Source: Glandiceps talaboti
Lineage: Eukaryota; Hemichordata; Enteropneusta; Spengelidae
DNA: 64,000 nucleotides
NCBI RefSeq assembly: GCF_964340395.1
Contig: NC_135555.1
Span: 12,961,246-13,025,245, forward strand
Reading direction: 5' to 3'
Shown one piece after another: positions 51,401-64,000 of this stretch. A program made the translations under genes and the position numbers. The notes under the pieces were generated by a model. It did no database searches. It was not told where the DNA came from and saw only the letters and a program-made list of their open reading frames with translations. Numbering within the stretch: the first letter of the stretch is position 1; each line of letters starts with the position of its first letter.

Positions 51401-54017
51401 TTCGTTTGAGTACATGATATACAATTTACACAATACCATATTACACTACAATAACACCTTTTCAGATAGTTCTATATTTGGATAAATAAATACGATATTA
51501 TATTTAGTGTTTGTGATTAGTTGAATTACAATGCTACCTGTGACGAAAACCTGAACCAGTGTAACAGAATATATTGTCGATAATATCACAGTTTGAAAAA
51601 CATTCAAAGGTCTACGGTGTATATGTTCGATGTCTTTAATAATAATGGGGAAGATACGTGGTCCTTTCTTCTGTGTGTGTCTCTTTTTATCTGAGTGTGC
51701 ATGTATGCGCGCGCGTATGCATCTATGTACCCGTGTATGCGTACATTGTGTGTGACGAGAGTCGTATGAGAGTATGCCCATCAATATATCAACCTTTCCG
51801 TTAGTGTATTCATCAGATAAAGATGCATCGTCGTAAATTAAACTACACCCTCTTTTACGGCACCGGTCAAGGCGCATGGGCGAGAATGATAAAGATATCG
51901 TCATCGCCAATTCAGGCCTAATTCAAATTTACCACAACAAGGGTTATCATGGTAGTTACCTACCCCTAGGCAAGAGGACAAGGTTGTCTGACAGTATATC
52001 AAAAGTTTGCTAATTAGCAAATAGACTGGTACATGTTTGTTCCTTTCCAAGTGGTGTTACTGATTCATATAGGACACGTTTGGGCGACAATATATCACCG
52101 ATGTTAAATGTACGACATGTGTTTTATTGAAAAGACTACATCATTTACAACTCGTTCACTTTAGACATGTTCAGACTTTACTGAATGACCCGTTCGAGTC
52201 ATTCTATGCAACTGCCATTTCCCACCAAAAAAGTCAATTCAAGTGGTTTAAACAAATTCGATTTTCATCCATACAGCGTTGCTGTTGCACACACGATCGC
52301 TTTTCTCCTGAATTCCAAGTACAGCGGCGTTTGTTTTCACAGTTGTCAACCAGCTCTAGACTGTACACATGGCACTGCCATAATACACAATTCATTCGAT
52401 ATATGTGTTGACATGACAACGCTTATCTGTACAAAACGGATTTATGATTAAGAGCAGTGCTCTAGAGCGTCGGCAAGTGCAATTATATGCGCACATCTTC
52501 ATATTTTTAATCCATAGAACGCTGGCAAGTACTCTGCATGCCGCCACTTAAATTTTCGAGGCAATGGCAACTTGAGCGAAAGAGAATTCGACTTCACTAT
52601 GTGGCCTTACCATATTATTTAGTGAATAATAGTATATATAATATATTCTTATGTTACCCTCAAAGGATTTGAAGTCAAACTAGATATGAAATTATTTTGA
52701 TTCTACAAGCATTTTCTTCTACATAAAGATGAAATCAAAGATGTAAACATTTTCACATTTTTGCAATAATGGGATCATTTTTGTCGGTTTTGTGTTTCTA
52801 GCAGACGACAGGTGTGTCAGATACCCAAATGTGAGGTATTATCGATAGTCGTGCCACACAGTACATTGTATGGTGCACGGTGACGTCACATATACATAAA
52901 GAGCATGTCACCTCTCACCGTGGCGCGAACCTCATCAGTTTGGTAGGAACGAGGTGTGTAAGTTAATAACAGTCGACATTCATGAGGTCTGCGTTGTGAA
53001 AAAATGATTGAAAAAAATGAGCTGAAAAGATGTTATCAAATTGGTTTCTATGAATATCTCCTCTGTTTGGAATATTTATTTTTACTTTTCTGAAAAAGTA
53101 CATTGTTAACAGTGTCGAGCAGGAAGAGAACTAGAACTGCAGAATGTTCAACAGAGTCAGCAAGTCTAGTGTAAAAGATGTCATTAAAGCCCACTCGTCT
53201 TTGTGACTCCTTTGATGAAAAGAAAATACACAAATACAAAATGCATTCCCTTTACTTGACTACGTATTCATAAAATTGCTTTTTCGGTAAATTGTGTAGA
53301 CAGAATTTTGTGACTTTAGTATTTGTAAGCCTTTCCTAACATTGAAGTATAGGTGTTTCCCGCCATGCAATGAAACAAAATGGCGCCTAAAGGGTTGCGA
53401 AAATTGTCGATTGTGCTATTTTTCATATTTTTTTTTCTGTTCCGACTGTTATTCATACTATAGTGGAGTAATGTAGAGCATATTTTCATACGCATGTACG
53501 ACGTGAATAATGAATGAAACAATTATCTGCATTGTTATGATATATGTATCTCTCTAGAAACTGGAGCCAAAAATCGCTACGCTTCAGGTTTTAGTTCAAT
53601 CATTTACAGAAATATGTGAATGATTGACGTTTCATATCCTTACACCAATAGTTTTTACGTGATGATTGTTTAGTTAAGACGAAAGTTGATGTACCGTAAG
53701 ATTGCAGATTCTGACGTTAGTTTATACCCTGATTGATTGTTCTTTACTAAATCTAAGCGATTTCAATAACAGGGTGGATTTATCCCCCAATTTCAATCGC
53801 TAAAAGGTTAATTAAAAAAGCCATATTATACATCTTTAATCTATCCGATAACATTCGAAGATGAATGAATATTAGTTGAAACCAATGAAAAAGAAAAATT
53901 GATTGGCAGTCTTGGGGTCAGACATGTGATTTAATCATTTTATCATTTGTGACAGAAATAAGTCTTTTCAACGACATAATAAACACATACTGTATATTTA
54001 TAGACTGCATTACTTAC

Positions 54018-54449
54018 CGCTTTGTGGTACAAATTGGGTGTAGATGAATTTGAAACCTTTGTCTTGCGTTTGATATTTGTCGCTGACAAACTTGAGCATG
54101 ACGACACTTCCGGATGACTGATAGTCGTCTGGGAATTTTCCCGTTCCACCACAGAGAGTTGCCTCCGGTCTCGACCTTTCTCCGCCACGACGTGTTATTT
54201 TTCCCGTGTTGTAAATGTAAACTCTGTCACGGTCACTTTTGCACTCTTTCAGTGTGTTCTGATAGGTTGACGGAAGATCGAAAAAGTTAAAGCGAATATT
54301 TATTCTTTTGCCAGGTTGGGCATTTATGATGACTGAACAATCCACGTCTGTCTGATATGTGGTTTCTTCACTCCCTCGATGTGAATGCACTTCACCGCTG
54401 ATATCACTAACATTATGGTTACATGATGGTTGCATGTCTTGAATATACG
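54018..54449 (-). CDS. CUB domain exon of a receptor-like transmembrane gene
   Basis: The exon starts at 54,449 after a strong acceptor (TTCTTCTTTCCAG) and ends at 54,018 before GTAAGTA. It is 432 bp and phase 1 at both ends. Its 143 whole codons hold one CUB domain with the four conserved cysteines near residues 9 (SCNHN), 37 (DCSVI), 69 (ECKSDRDRV) and 99 (LCGG). It also shows INIRFNFFDL, SSGSVVMLKFVSD near 111-123, and the closing GFKFIYTQF. Acidic residues after the third cysteine and in FVSD fit a calcium-binding CUB. CUB domains are extracellular beta-sandwich modules for protein binding. It splices in frame to the LDLa exon at 36,623. The phase-1 start implies an upstream exon (signal peptide or another CUB), not found up to 64 kb. 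The order CUB-LDLa-TM matches the membrane-proximal part of Neto-type proteins. LRP3/LRP12-like or lineage-specific CUB receptors are alternatives. Confidence 0.92.
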
Positions 54450-57340
54450 CTGGAAAGAAGAACAGAAGAAAAAATGTGTACATTGTTCAATTGGTATGTG
54501 TTTATGCAAAATAAAAAAAAAGATAGAAATGTTGACTTAAAGCATATAGCAGACGACAAAAAAATTGTGGTTTTTCACGTGTTTACGTAAAAATTGTAGA
54601 AAGATTCATATAGCGGTTTAATATTACAATCGCTAACCAAGTAGCAGACGACAACATCCATTCAAATTGGAACATGTTGAAGTGTGTATGCCAAAAAAGT
54701 GAGAGAATGAATTAGCAATAGAAATACGCGGTGACAACTGTTCACCCGTAGCAGACGACAATATGGCAGCTGTGTTGATTCGAAATGTCTACAAAACGAA
54801 TGTGTCCCCAATCCGGTGTCAAACTGGTAAGGTGAATATGATCAGAAAAGACAATCGTTGAATCGAGTGTCTAATCCTCACTCAGATGCGTTCGATAAAT
54901 GAACTTTTCCCTTTGGTTTTCGCATAAAAACATCGATTATGTCATAAAATGCTGCGAGAAACAACTTATTCTGTTGTTTCCTTAGATTCAAGAATGGTTT
55001 TCACCCACGTATACAAAGACACTTCAATCTCTCCAATTTGCTGAGTATATTCCCATGTTAGAGTGCAGTTCCCAGATTGTGTCTGCACTACTGCTTCACA
55101 CGTTTAAAAAGAATTGCGCGCGTGTGATCTGTATCACTAAGAACACGACAAAACTGTTATTACGCCTATGGTCGACTTCAGGTTTCTGAAGAGTAGGATA
55201 TTTTTGCAAAGTGAGATGGACCTGTCAATAATAATATGGGTTTTTTGGCATTGATTAATGTGTATCTATCAACTCCTTTCCAAACGTACATATCTAAAGC
55301 ATCCTGAAAACCGCCAATTTGAATACGCATACTTATCAATATGATCATAGACAGGGTTACCGTATTTTTCCCCATTTCTGGTTATTTAAAGCAAAATTTC
55401 AATACCGTTTGATTCAGAGGGATTATCAACATAATACTGATACAAAGTAAAGTAGAAAATTTTGAAGTTCCGAAATATACTAAATTTTGTTCAAATAAAT
55501 TCGGCGGGAAAATATTGATACCGTTGGGGTCGATAAGAATTCTACATGCAAATCATTGTTTTAAAATACTAGATAGGTGTCATAATAATGCATGGGGCCA
55601 AGGAAATTGTAGCAAGCCATGCATATATCATTCCATTCCAATTGGGGGCAGTCTTAGGCCACCAATTTCGGGAAATGGGGCTACAAAACAAATACCTTAT
55701 TTCACGGCTCATTTTATTCCTGGCTTTTATCGCGTACATTAATTCATCGATGTGATGTTTAAAAGTTTAATTCTATGAAGCAATGTAAGTTTCTATGCAA
55801 CATTTATTTCTATGTATTAAATTCACTTTGAAAAATTAATGACATCTTTGGTTAAAAAAAACAACAAACAAACACGTCCAAACATAGAGTGTAGAGCTAG
55901 AGCAGGGAGTGAATGCAGTCGTTTTGATAATACAATCCACCACGCACGCGCAGTGGATTTTAAGATCTACTCTCGTCTGATTCAAGGCGGTTTAGTGATC
56001 TGCTCTATATTGAATGAAAGGGCAAAAACTGTACAAAGGGAAATCGTATATAGAAAGTTTCATTAGAGGAAACGACGCATTGAAACGTGGCTGTATGAAA
56101 TGTTGAATGATAATGAGACAGTTGAATACATTTTCTGGAAGAACGCTTTCAAATAACAAAATGGAGTCATCATCCATTTTGAGTCTAACAGCTTTCCGCC
56201 TGATTTGAACTTCACACCAAATAATATCAAAGAGAGAGTTCTCCTCTAATTTCGAATGGAGATGTTTCTGCCAAGGTGACAATATTCTATACATGTTCCT
56301 CTTTAGCGCCATTTTTGTGAAGGGTCACAGCCTTAGACAGAGATATGAACGTAGAGTGAAGGCGTAAAAGAACGACCCAGCTGCCAAGGAATCATCAAAG
56401 CTATTACAACTTTCCCCCGTTCCAGCGAAATAAAATCACGAATTCGAGAATGAATTGTACAAAAGTGTGTTCTCCTAAATATTCATATCCCTTTTTTTCA
56501 AGCTTGAGAGCAGAAAGCCAATATTTACAACTAAGTAGTCGTAGCTCCCTCTAATTCTACGGAACTGTTACTTGAGGTCAAACCAGAGCCAGGGGAAAAA
56601 GAGATATTTATATAAGTTCGGTGTCTTTGAGTTCCTTTGTGTTCGTCCTTTCTCCCTGTCAATGGGGATTCTCGTTCAGTGAATTTCAAATCAAGGGAAA
56701 CATATACTTCTATCGTTGTCAAATAGATGGTTTCTATTTGCAACGAGAAGCGTGTGATGTACAATTCCGCTTTGGTGTTCACTAACACATAGTGGGTGTA
56801 TACACACTGCACTGCTCCAATTAGCGCTAATCACGCGGTGTCAATGTTGCTATGCAGTTACAGCATGAACGTTGTTATCTCACCTACTCTAAAGCATGTA
56901 TTTATTCATTCACAGTAACATAGATGAAAAGTCTGATCTACGTCAAAATTGCATTCCTAGCTCCATCATTTCATCTGGCAAAAAATAAATATGCGTGGGT
57001 TACATATTTCCGATCAAGTCACGATTCATTCACAGAACAAGGAGCTCGAGCTCAGAGCGCGGAAAGGGAATATATATCGTGTTCTAGAGTTTCACATTAG
57101 TTGAAAGAAAGCTACATACCCTGAACACGAATGTAAAAAAACACACTAAGGTGTTTGAAGTATGGCAATGAATTATTAATAATACAGTCAGTGATTACGT
57201 TGTGTATACATGCATATAACACCAAAACAATCAAATTAAAAATTCAATCATTAAATCAAATGACTGTTCATTTGTTTGTTTGTTAATCATATTACTCAGT
57301 GGATTTAATGCGACGTGATGGACAACGCTTTTCTGTGAAT
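54450..57340 (-). other. Upstream intron of the CUB/LDLa gene; no exon recognised
   Basis: Three copies of TAGCAGACGACAA occur at 54,547, 54,642 and 54,749. Apart from these I see only AT-rich sequence with short frames lacking domains (such as 56,312-55,992 and 56,812-56,531 on the minus strand). Confidence 0.55.
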
Positions 57341-58010
57341 TCATCACATTGAACATCTGTGACATTACTGTCGCCATTTGTAAAACTGCAAAAAACATGC
57401 ACTAGTGCTTGTTTTTGATCTGCTCTCTATGTATGTTGGAGGTACAAAAAAGCATGATGTTCCTAAACACAACTAATTTGAATATTCAAATTTGTCGAGG
57501 TAGTTACCCCTTTTTTTCATATCACTACCGTGTCACCATGAAATTGCAGGAAACTTACTAGTACTGCTCTTTCATCTCTGCTTTTTGACCTGTGTCTTTC
57601 TATGTCTGTCGGGGTATAGAAAGCGCATTTTTACTAGTAAAGCGCACCTAATTTGAATATTCAAATTCGACGTAGTTACCCCTGTTTTTTCTTTTTCTGT
57701 CGCCGGAATGAAACACACTAGGCCTACTACATCTTTTTGACATGTGTTCTCTATGATGTTTGCTGAGGTTCATAAAACACACTTTTCCTCAAACACGACT
57801 ACTTTGAATTGTCAAAATTGACAAAGTAATTACCTTTGTTTTATATTGCTGCTGTCACCATTATGAAACTGCGGAAAACATCATGACCTATATTTATTGG
57901 TGTACTGTAAGCACACTTTTTTTTTCAAAACACAACCTATTTCGATATTCAAATTTGGCAAAGTAGTTATCACTCTTTTTTAATATCGCTGCTATCTCGT
58001 ATCTTCTGTT
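57340..58010. repeat. Diverged 140-175-bp tandem repeat, four to five copies
   Basis: Each unit carries an AATATTCAAA-type core (at about 57,481, 57,656, 57,807 and 57,945), then GTAGTTACCCCT, a T-run, GTCGCC/GTCACCAT.TGAAA and TTGACCTGTGTTCTCTATG, and ends with AAAACACACTTTT before the next core. Spacing shrinks from 175 to about 138 bp, and copies are strongly diverged. Confidence 0.85.
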
Positions 58011-61000
58011 CATGATTACAACGTTCCAGTCCGACATCAAATTATAGGGAATAATACCAAGATTATTACGATGTAATTGCGGAAGTAAACTTCATAAACG
58101 TTCATCATGATGGTTAAATAGTTCAAGAGAAAACCTGTAAGAGTCATGGAGCATGCATAAATCTACAACAGAACTGAGGGTACGTTCAACCAAGATTTAT
58201 AGGCCTGCGAAAATAAAGGAGATCGCTTTTCAAAAAACACTTCAACTATATAGTTGTTTTTGTTAAAGCCATCCGACCCGGTTCCAGGCTAGTTACTGAA
58301 AACCTTTTCAATGTCTATACATTGCTCCTTATAATATTGTGCCATGGGACGGAGAATTACTCGCTTCCGAATACACTACATAAAACGACTCTAGAGTAAT
58401 TCTGATTAAAACCAATTCCTCGGGGGAAGGACAAGCGCAGCATTTAGATTAGTTATGTGCGTTTCCTATTTGTAAAAAAAGAAGAAAGAAGAACGATCTT
58501 TAGAGCACAAGATATGCCATGTGAAGCAGATTACACTTACAATTTCTATTCTGAATTTATTACTTTGTGATAATTGTAATCATTGAAAATATGAAGTATT
58601 ATAGTGAATGTATGACATAAAAAGTCAACAAGCAAATCTTGCGAAAAGTTTTAAGGTGAAAGGTCAGCGAACGTCCTCCTCTAAACACTTGCCTCTCAGA
58701 ACTTGTGATAAATCGGTAAACTCTCTCTCAAAACAATGTTAACAGTAGTTTCTAAGTTAGGACATTCCTTTAATACTTTCATTTTAAACGTCTTTCTCGT
58801 ATCACCCTAGTTACTATATATTTTTAAAAATATACACGAGCGAATTTAGGTTAAATGCATAAAAGGCAAGACGGGCATAAATAGATATGTGTATTTTTAG
58901 GTAAGTTAAGGTGGCTCATAATTGACATGAATATATTAACTATTGACAGATTGTTTTGTATGAACTCGCCTTCATACAACACTATCTTTTTTTAAAATTG
59001 ATATCAGTGTCACTACTGAACAAACGAGACTTTAAAAACGTCCTGAAAACCGCAAAGATAGTTTGAGTAAAGACTCGGCGACTAGACTTGTTTACAAATT
59101 GGCTAATCTTTTGTGTATATCTTAGACCATGGTCTTTTTTTTCTATAATGGTGGTCTGAGATAAGTCAATGGTCGGAGTCAAAGCAGCCAAGACATATAA
59201 AAGGGGTTTGTATGGTCTTTTTTTCTTGCGTTTTTGTTTTTTGCGGGGAGGGGTTAATTTTTACTGTATATCAATAGGCACTTGTAGTATTTTACTCACT
59301 GAAGTACTCTTAGCCATCACTTTGCTATTGACAGAACCCAATCCAGGCTGGTATTTAGACACATAAACGACTCGATAATAGACATACTTTACATTACATT
59401 GTAATAGTTTGATCACAAGGTTTTCAGTATTTTCACCCGTCGGAGTAAAACGTTATATAAACTCAGCCTACCTTTTTGTACAGTCTACTTAAAATTGAGT
59501 CAATTTTACCTTTCATTTTGCTATATTTTGAATTGACGTTAATTATGGTAAATCATAAATTTACTGTAAGTACAGCTTTGAAAACGACGGAAAAAGCAAG
59601 TCTACCTTTTTTTTAAGAAGAAAAGAAATGAGATAACCTCCGTTTTGACAATCAAGTCATCATTTGCTGTGAAAAATAAAGTACTGGTCCGTTTAGCAAA
59701 TATACTACGACCTGCAAGTTCGTAGACTAGTCTATCAAAATATTTGTTATCACTATATTTCTGAAATACACGAGTTGGACTTTCTCGTTGAAAATTTCTG
59801 CAGGAATCGATAGCTTAACAATAACTGTCAAAATTATGACAACAGAAAGTTGCACTAGTCAAATGACAGTCAAAGATAAGACTTTACTCTGATAAAAGAT
59901 TACCAACAATTTAAAGTGAGTAAATACCCCAGTATACCATGATGTAAACACAAACATAATCAAAATAGCTTTGACCAGAGTAAGTGTAGATTGTAAACGT
60001 CCCTTGAAATCCCTGAATATTTTCCCTAACGAAATATTGACTTGGTGTTATTTAAGTGAAACTGATGCCAGAAAACGACAAATCCCCTACACAATGCATT
60101 AATTACAATTTTCGTCAAATTTTATGTGCTCCTAAAAAACTCAAGTGTTCTTTAATAAAGGCAACTGTGTCGTCCACGTAAGTTTGTATATTGCCTCGTT
60201 TCAATTCCCCGTTTTCGACTTAGACATGAAGGAAACTGCTGTTAAGGAGAAAACATTTATCATCATTGCATCGATTAATTTAACCTAATGGTTATCGTAT
60301 AAATCCTCGTTGACTCGAATTTAACAGACGACAATTCCATCCCACCTGCTGGCTCATGTAAAATTTGGGCTTTTCCCGCTTTGCTCAATGACATTCTTCA
60401 AACTTAACTAGGTTACGTGTTGTCGCCATTCCAATTTAGCACAAAACATTAAAAATTACCCGAATCTTTCATAATTCTTTTAGGGACATCACGATTTGAT
60501 TTTAGAACTCAACCATATACAATACAAGTTTTTCAATGACAATTATTTTGTCAAGTGTTTCAGTTTTAAAATCACTACAGTAATCAAATGTTTTATTTAG
60601 AGAAGAACACTGTCTGCATATTTGTGCCCTATACATCTTGAGTTGAACAGGTTCAATATTGTGGCCATTCAGTCTGTCTGCTGATTAGATTTGCGAATAA
60701 TTACTAAATCACGTCACGGCATAGATAGCGAAGGGTTGAAACGTTAATCTACGAGAGTATGTACACAAAAGCAATGCGTTTCTGAAGAGAAGTCTCAGCT
60801 CGGCTCTTTTACTCAGACAGGCACCATAGAGACAGATGTTCAGGAATATACACGAAGCACAATTGGCTGAAACAGCTGATAGTAGGTCTACCTGCATTAA
60901 CGTCTACGTCTATGCAGAATAGTGATACAAATGGTGGAAGACAAAGAGGAGGAATTCAAGGCGATGCAACGTTAGCAAAGCCTTCCGATTAAACAAGTTA

Positions 61001-63556
61001 TTGATTATTGACATTTTCGTATAAAGTCTCCTGTCCGCACCGTCTTTTATCCATCAGGTGCCATGTTTGTCATTCATTGACGCCAAGAAATTGACTTTAT
61101 TTTGTGATAACACTCCTTTAGTGTAGTAAGACAGATAGATAGACAATATTAAATCATCAGAACCGCGATTCAACCCTACAGCCGACCGACTCATTCGTGA
61201 GTCTGTGAAAGACTTAAAATCCACCAACGCCACTCTAGTCTGTATTGATAACCTTCAGATCAACATCTGAATGCTGTCTCCCTCTCTCTCTCTCTCTCTC
61301 TCAGATGAATCATTTTGCCTCGGGATGAGAAGTGAAATCAATCGATGGAATTAAATGCAACACTGGTAATTTTAGAAATTAAGTTGGTGAAGATATGACC
61401 AAATCATGACGAGCATGATTGATGACACATAACAATTGCAAATAATGATTAGTTATGAACTGTCATATTTGCTCTAAGTCAATGAATACGCTTTAATGAC
61501 GTCGCCATCATAATGCCATTAACACCATTAGATTTTCTCATCGTCAGCTCTCAATTGCTAGGCTCAACACACGCCGAGATTATAGCAAACTTCACTGGAG
61601 GTGAAAAGATGACACCTTCTCGTTGATATTGTCAGGGATGTCTTGAAGCAGACAATGATTTATGATTTGCTGGTTTAGAGTACATCCGGTGATGAGATTG
61701 AATACCATTTGAGGTTAAGTCGTCAAATATCTCTTCTGAGTTAAATACTGTCCAAATTTCGATCATGATACACTGTAAGTCGAAGTCTTTAGCAAAATAC
61801 GTAGACATGTGAAATATAGGGTTCTGTGACGCTGAACGGTGGAGATCTCATCATCAATCATGGAAACCGGATAATAAAACATTAACTCGTCATACGTATT
61901 TTCCCAATACCTATAATTTTCAATTTCACTTCTATAATAAATATTGGATAAGCCTTCTCCTCCAACTGCCATGACTAACACGCCATATAAATAATATCCA
62001 GTTGGAATTTACGCAATTGATTTTTTTCCCCTATTATAATTGTACTAAAGCAGTGAGTAAAATTTATTGACGCTGTTGATGGCGGTAGTTGGTGAAATGT
62101 ATACGATTTCTAACATCGGGGTCAACATGAGAATATGACCCTGATACGACCTGACAATTCCATGTGATTTGGATACCAGTGAGAAGCTAAGATTATTTTC
62201 ACGTTGACATCCGTGTATTCATAATGCATGGCGTTTCATTCGCAAATGACTCTACCCTGTAAAATGATATACTCGACTTTCAATAATGAAATAAGGTTAT
62301 CAAAGAGTTCCTTTGAATGTGTTTGCATGTTATTTTTCACCAGACAAAGTTCTTTGCATGTAAACGTACAGATCCGCTCATTAATAAGGAAAAAGTTAAG
62401 TGTCATTGCAGTGGGTTTGTTGTTAATTTGCTTCTAAGATACTCACATTCGATCACTCAATCGCCTATAATTTACACAGACGACCAGGTTAGCTTCAGTC
62501 TACCTCTGGCGCCATTTTCCCTGTTGATGTACATTAACTGTCTTTGTAGTGACAGCTTAGACGGCCTTCCAAGCCAACCGATGTGAATTCATCAAGTCAG
62601 TGGTATTGTCGGAATATCACAATGACATATGTGTTGTGTGTGTATAGTAGATCGTGTAATGTTTGGTCAAAATCCTTCAAAGGATGTTGAATCACGGATC
62701 AGTCTCTTCAAAAACGCATACCTGGATTAACTCGCAGTCATTCAGTACTGCTGAAAAGTTGAGAATGGAAGCAAAGCGACAATAACGCCTCTCGTGTGTG
62801 TAATTTTTTTTTTCACTGGCGTTACAGTACAGGCGTCGCACCGAAGGTTATAAAATTTGGATGTCGACGGGATACTTAAGCGTAAATGAAATACCTCCGT
62901 AAATACGAATATTGTAAAATTCATTCCATTTCTCAAGTATTCACGTGGTTCTTTCAGTTTTCATGTTGGATTTTCGCACAGGAGTCCACGCATTGTATAC
63001 GGAACTATTACAAAATTGGAACTGACCCCGAAATGTGACATGACATAGTCATGTGGAAAACAATTTCTAAAATTCAAAATTATATGCATGATTTAACTAA
63101 ATCCGCGATTCTTGTTTTTGTAAGTCTTCGGTATATGATTTATTATATTTTGATGGTCTTGATATGTTTATATGGCAATACGGAATTGATGGGGAGGACG
63201 ACACAGTCATCGCGGTATGATTAATTAATGTCTTTGTGAACGAGTCTGGTAGATATAAACCCGGTCGCTTTAATAAATAAATAATTACGTAGGAGTGCTG
63301 TAAGATATGCCTTGGCGATTGAAATCTGGAGAGAAAAATATAGTCTGTTTAATATGTGATGATGTATATATTTTGTGTTCAACATGAGAATGAAGGATGC
63401 CGTCGACCAGATTAGTAATGTATTCTGATACAGTTCACAGTTACAATACCTTCAATGAAATTGTAGACATGGCTCTATATAGAAATCGCTAGATTTATGA
63501 CAGTGTAATCTTACCCTCAGAAATATGTAATCATGATGAAATTATTACTGCGATGT
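58011..63556. other. Non-coding, nothing firmly recognised
   Basis: AT-rich. The only hints are a short (CT)n run and a plus-strand frame near 59,280-59,363 with a 2A-like ending. A signal-peptide exon for the CUB gene was looked for on the minus strand and not found. Confidence 0.5.
61277..61302. repeat. (CT)n microsatellite, short
   Basis: About 12 CT dinucleotides. Confidence 0.93.
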
Positions 63557-63719
63557 CTGTGTTTGTGTTTGTGTTTGTGTTTGTGTTTGTGTTTGTGTTT
63601 GTGTTTGTGTCTGTGTATGTGTCTGTGTATCTCTATCTAAATGTATTATATGTGTATGTATGTATGTATGTATGTATGTATGTATGTATGTATGTATGTA
63701 TGTTATGTATGTATAAGTT

Positions 63720-63772
<53 letters not shown>
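63557..63772. repeat. Microsatellite cluster (TTTGTG)n, (TATG)n, (GT)n
   Basis: About nine TTTGTG hexamers, then GTCTGTGTAT variants, about 60 bp of TATG and about 52 bp of GT. All frames across it are repeat translations. Confidence 0.97.
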
Positions 63773-63773
<1 letters not shown>

Positions 63774-64000
63774 TAATAAACAATGTAGTTCAACCTGCAA
63801 TATCATATTTGAGGCCTGAACCTTTATACGTACTCTAGCCATATGTACGTAATGTTTCCTGATAGTCTAGGACTGAGGCTAAAATCAGTGACATGTGTAC
63901 ACAATAAATCAAATCAAATCAGGGGTAGCTAAGTCGGGTTTTGAGATAAAGACGCACAATGAGGTTTTCAAGGGATGGGGAACCAACATGATTGTAAAGC
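63773..64000. other. Non-coding; possible 3' tail of a retroposed element
   Basis: The segment 63,855-63,921 (CTGATAGTCTAGGACTGAGG...) ends in AATAAATCAAATCAAATC. A short A-rich pentamer tail of this kind is seen at the 3' ends of some LINEs and SINEs. Nothing else was recognised. Confidence 0.25.

Overview
The window is nuclear DNA from an animal, most likely an invertebrate bilaterian. The evidence is an AT-rich background, abundant microsatellites, decayed non-LTR retrotransposon sequence, foldback-type DNA elements, and short protein-domain exons split by multi-kilobase GT-AG introns. I cannot place the phylum. Coding content is very low. Only four exons can be supported, all on the minus strand, plus one broken retrotransposon fragment on the plus strand.

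Layout, left to right. 1-12.5 kb holds no recognised host exon: it has (AG)n/(ACAG)n and (CATA)n microsatellites, two worn copies of an inverted-repeat element (family B) and a decayed LINE 3' fragment at about 6.83-7.8 kb. At 12,649-12,550 (minus) is a likely first coding exon, a signal peptide ending in a consensus phase-1 donor. The rest of that gene would lie to the left or outside the window. At 19,698-24,218 sits the most striking object, a complete 4,521-bp foldback-type transposable element. Its two arms, about 2.2 and 2.3 kb, are built entirely of 155-bp tandem units, each made of five ~31-bp subrepeats. It has matching termini and a perfect 9-bp target-site duplication, and it lies at the edge of a third family B copy.

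From 54.5 kb back to 28.7 kb (minus) I reconstruct the 3' part of a transmembrane receptor-like gene: a CUB exon (54,449-54,018), an LDL-receptor class A exon (36,623-36,501), and a last exon with a membrane span, a CCC juxtamembrane motif and a proline/histidine-rich cytoplasmic tail (29,100-28,733). All three junctions are phase 1, so the exons join in frame across introns of about 17.4 and 7.4 kb. The order CUB-LDLa-TM recalls Neto-type proteins, but the orthology is not proven. The signal peptide and any additional CUB domain would lie beyond 64 kb or in exons I could not see.

The introns carry long simple repeats, a 48-bp minisatellite at 47.2-47.9 kb, a ~20-bp TTATTATTGAC-type repeat at 44.1-44.8 kb, and a candidate hammerhead ribozyme at 42,957-43,001 between two (TA)n tracts. 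Left of the CUB exon in gene terms (54.5-64 kb) there are no recognised exons, only a 4-5 copy 140-175-bp tandem repeat (57.3-58.0 kb) and microsatellites at the right edge. All exon, repeat and element calls come from reading the sequence. Family names come from known motifs, and no database search was possible.
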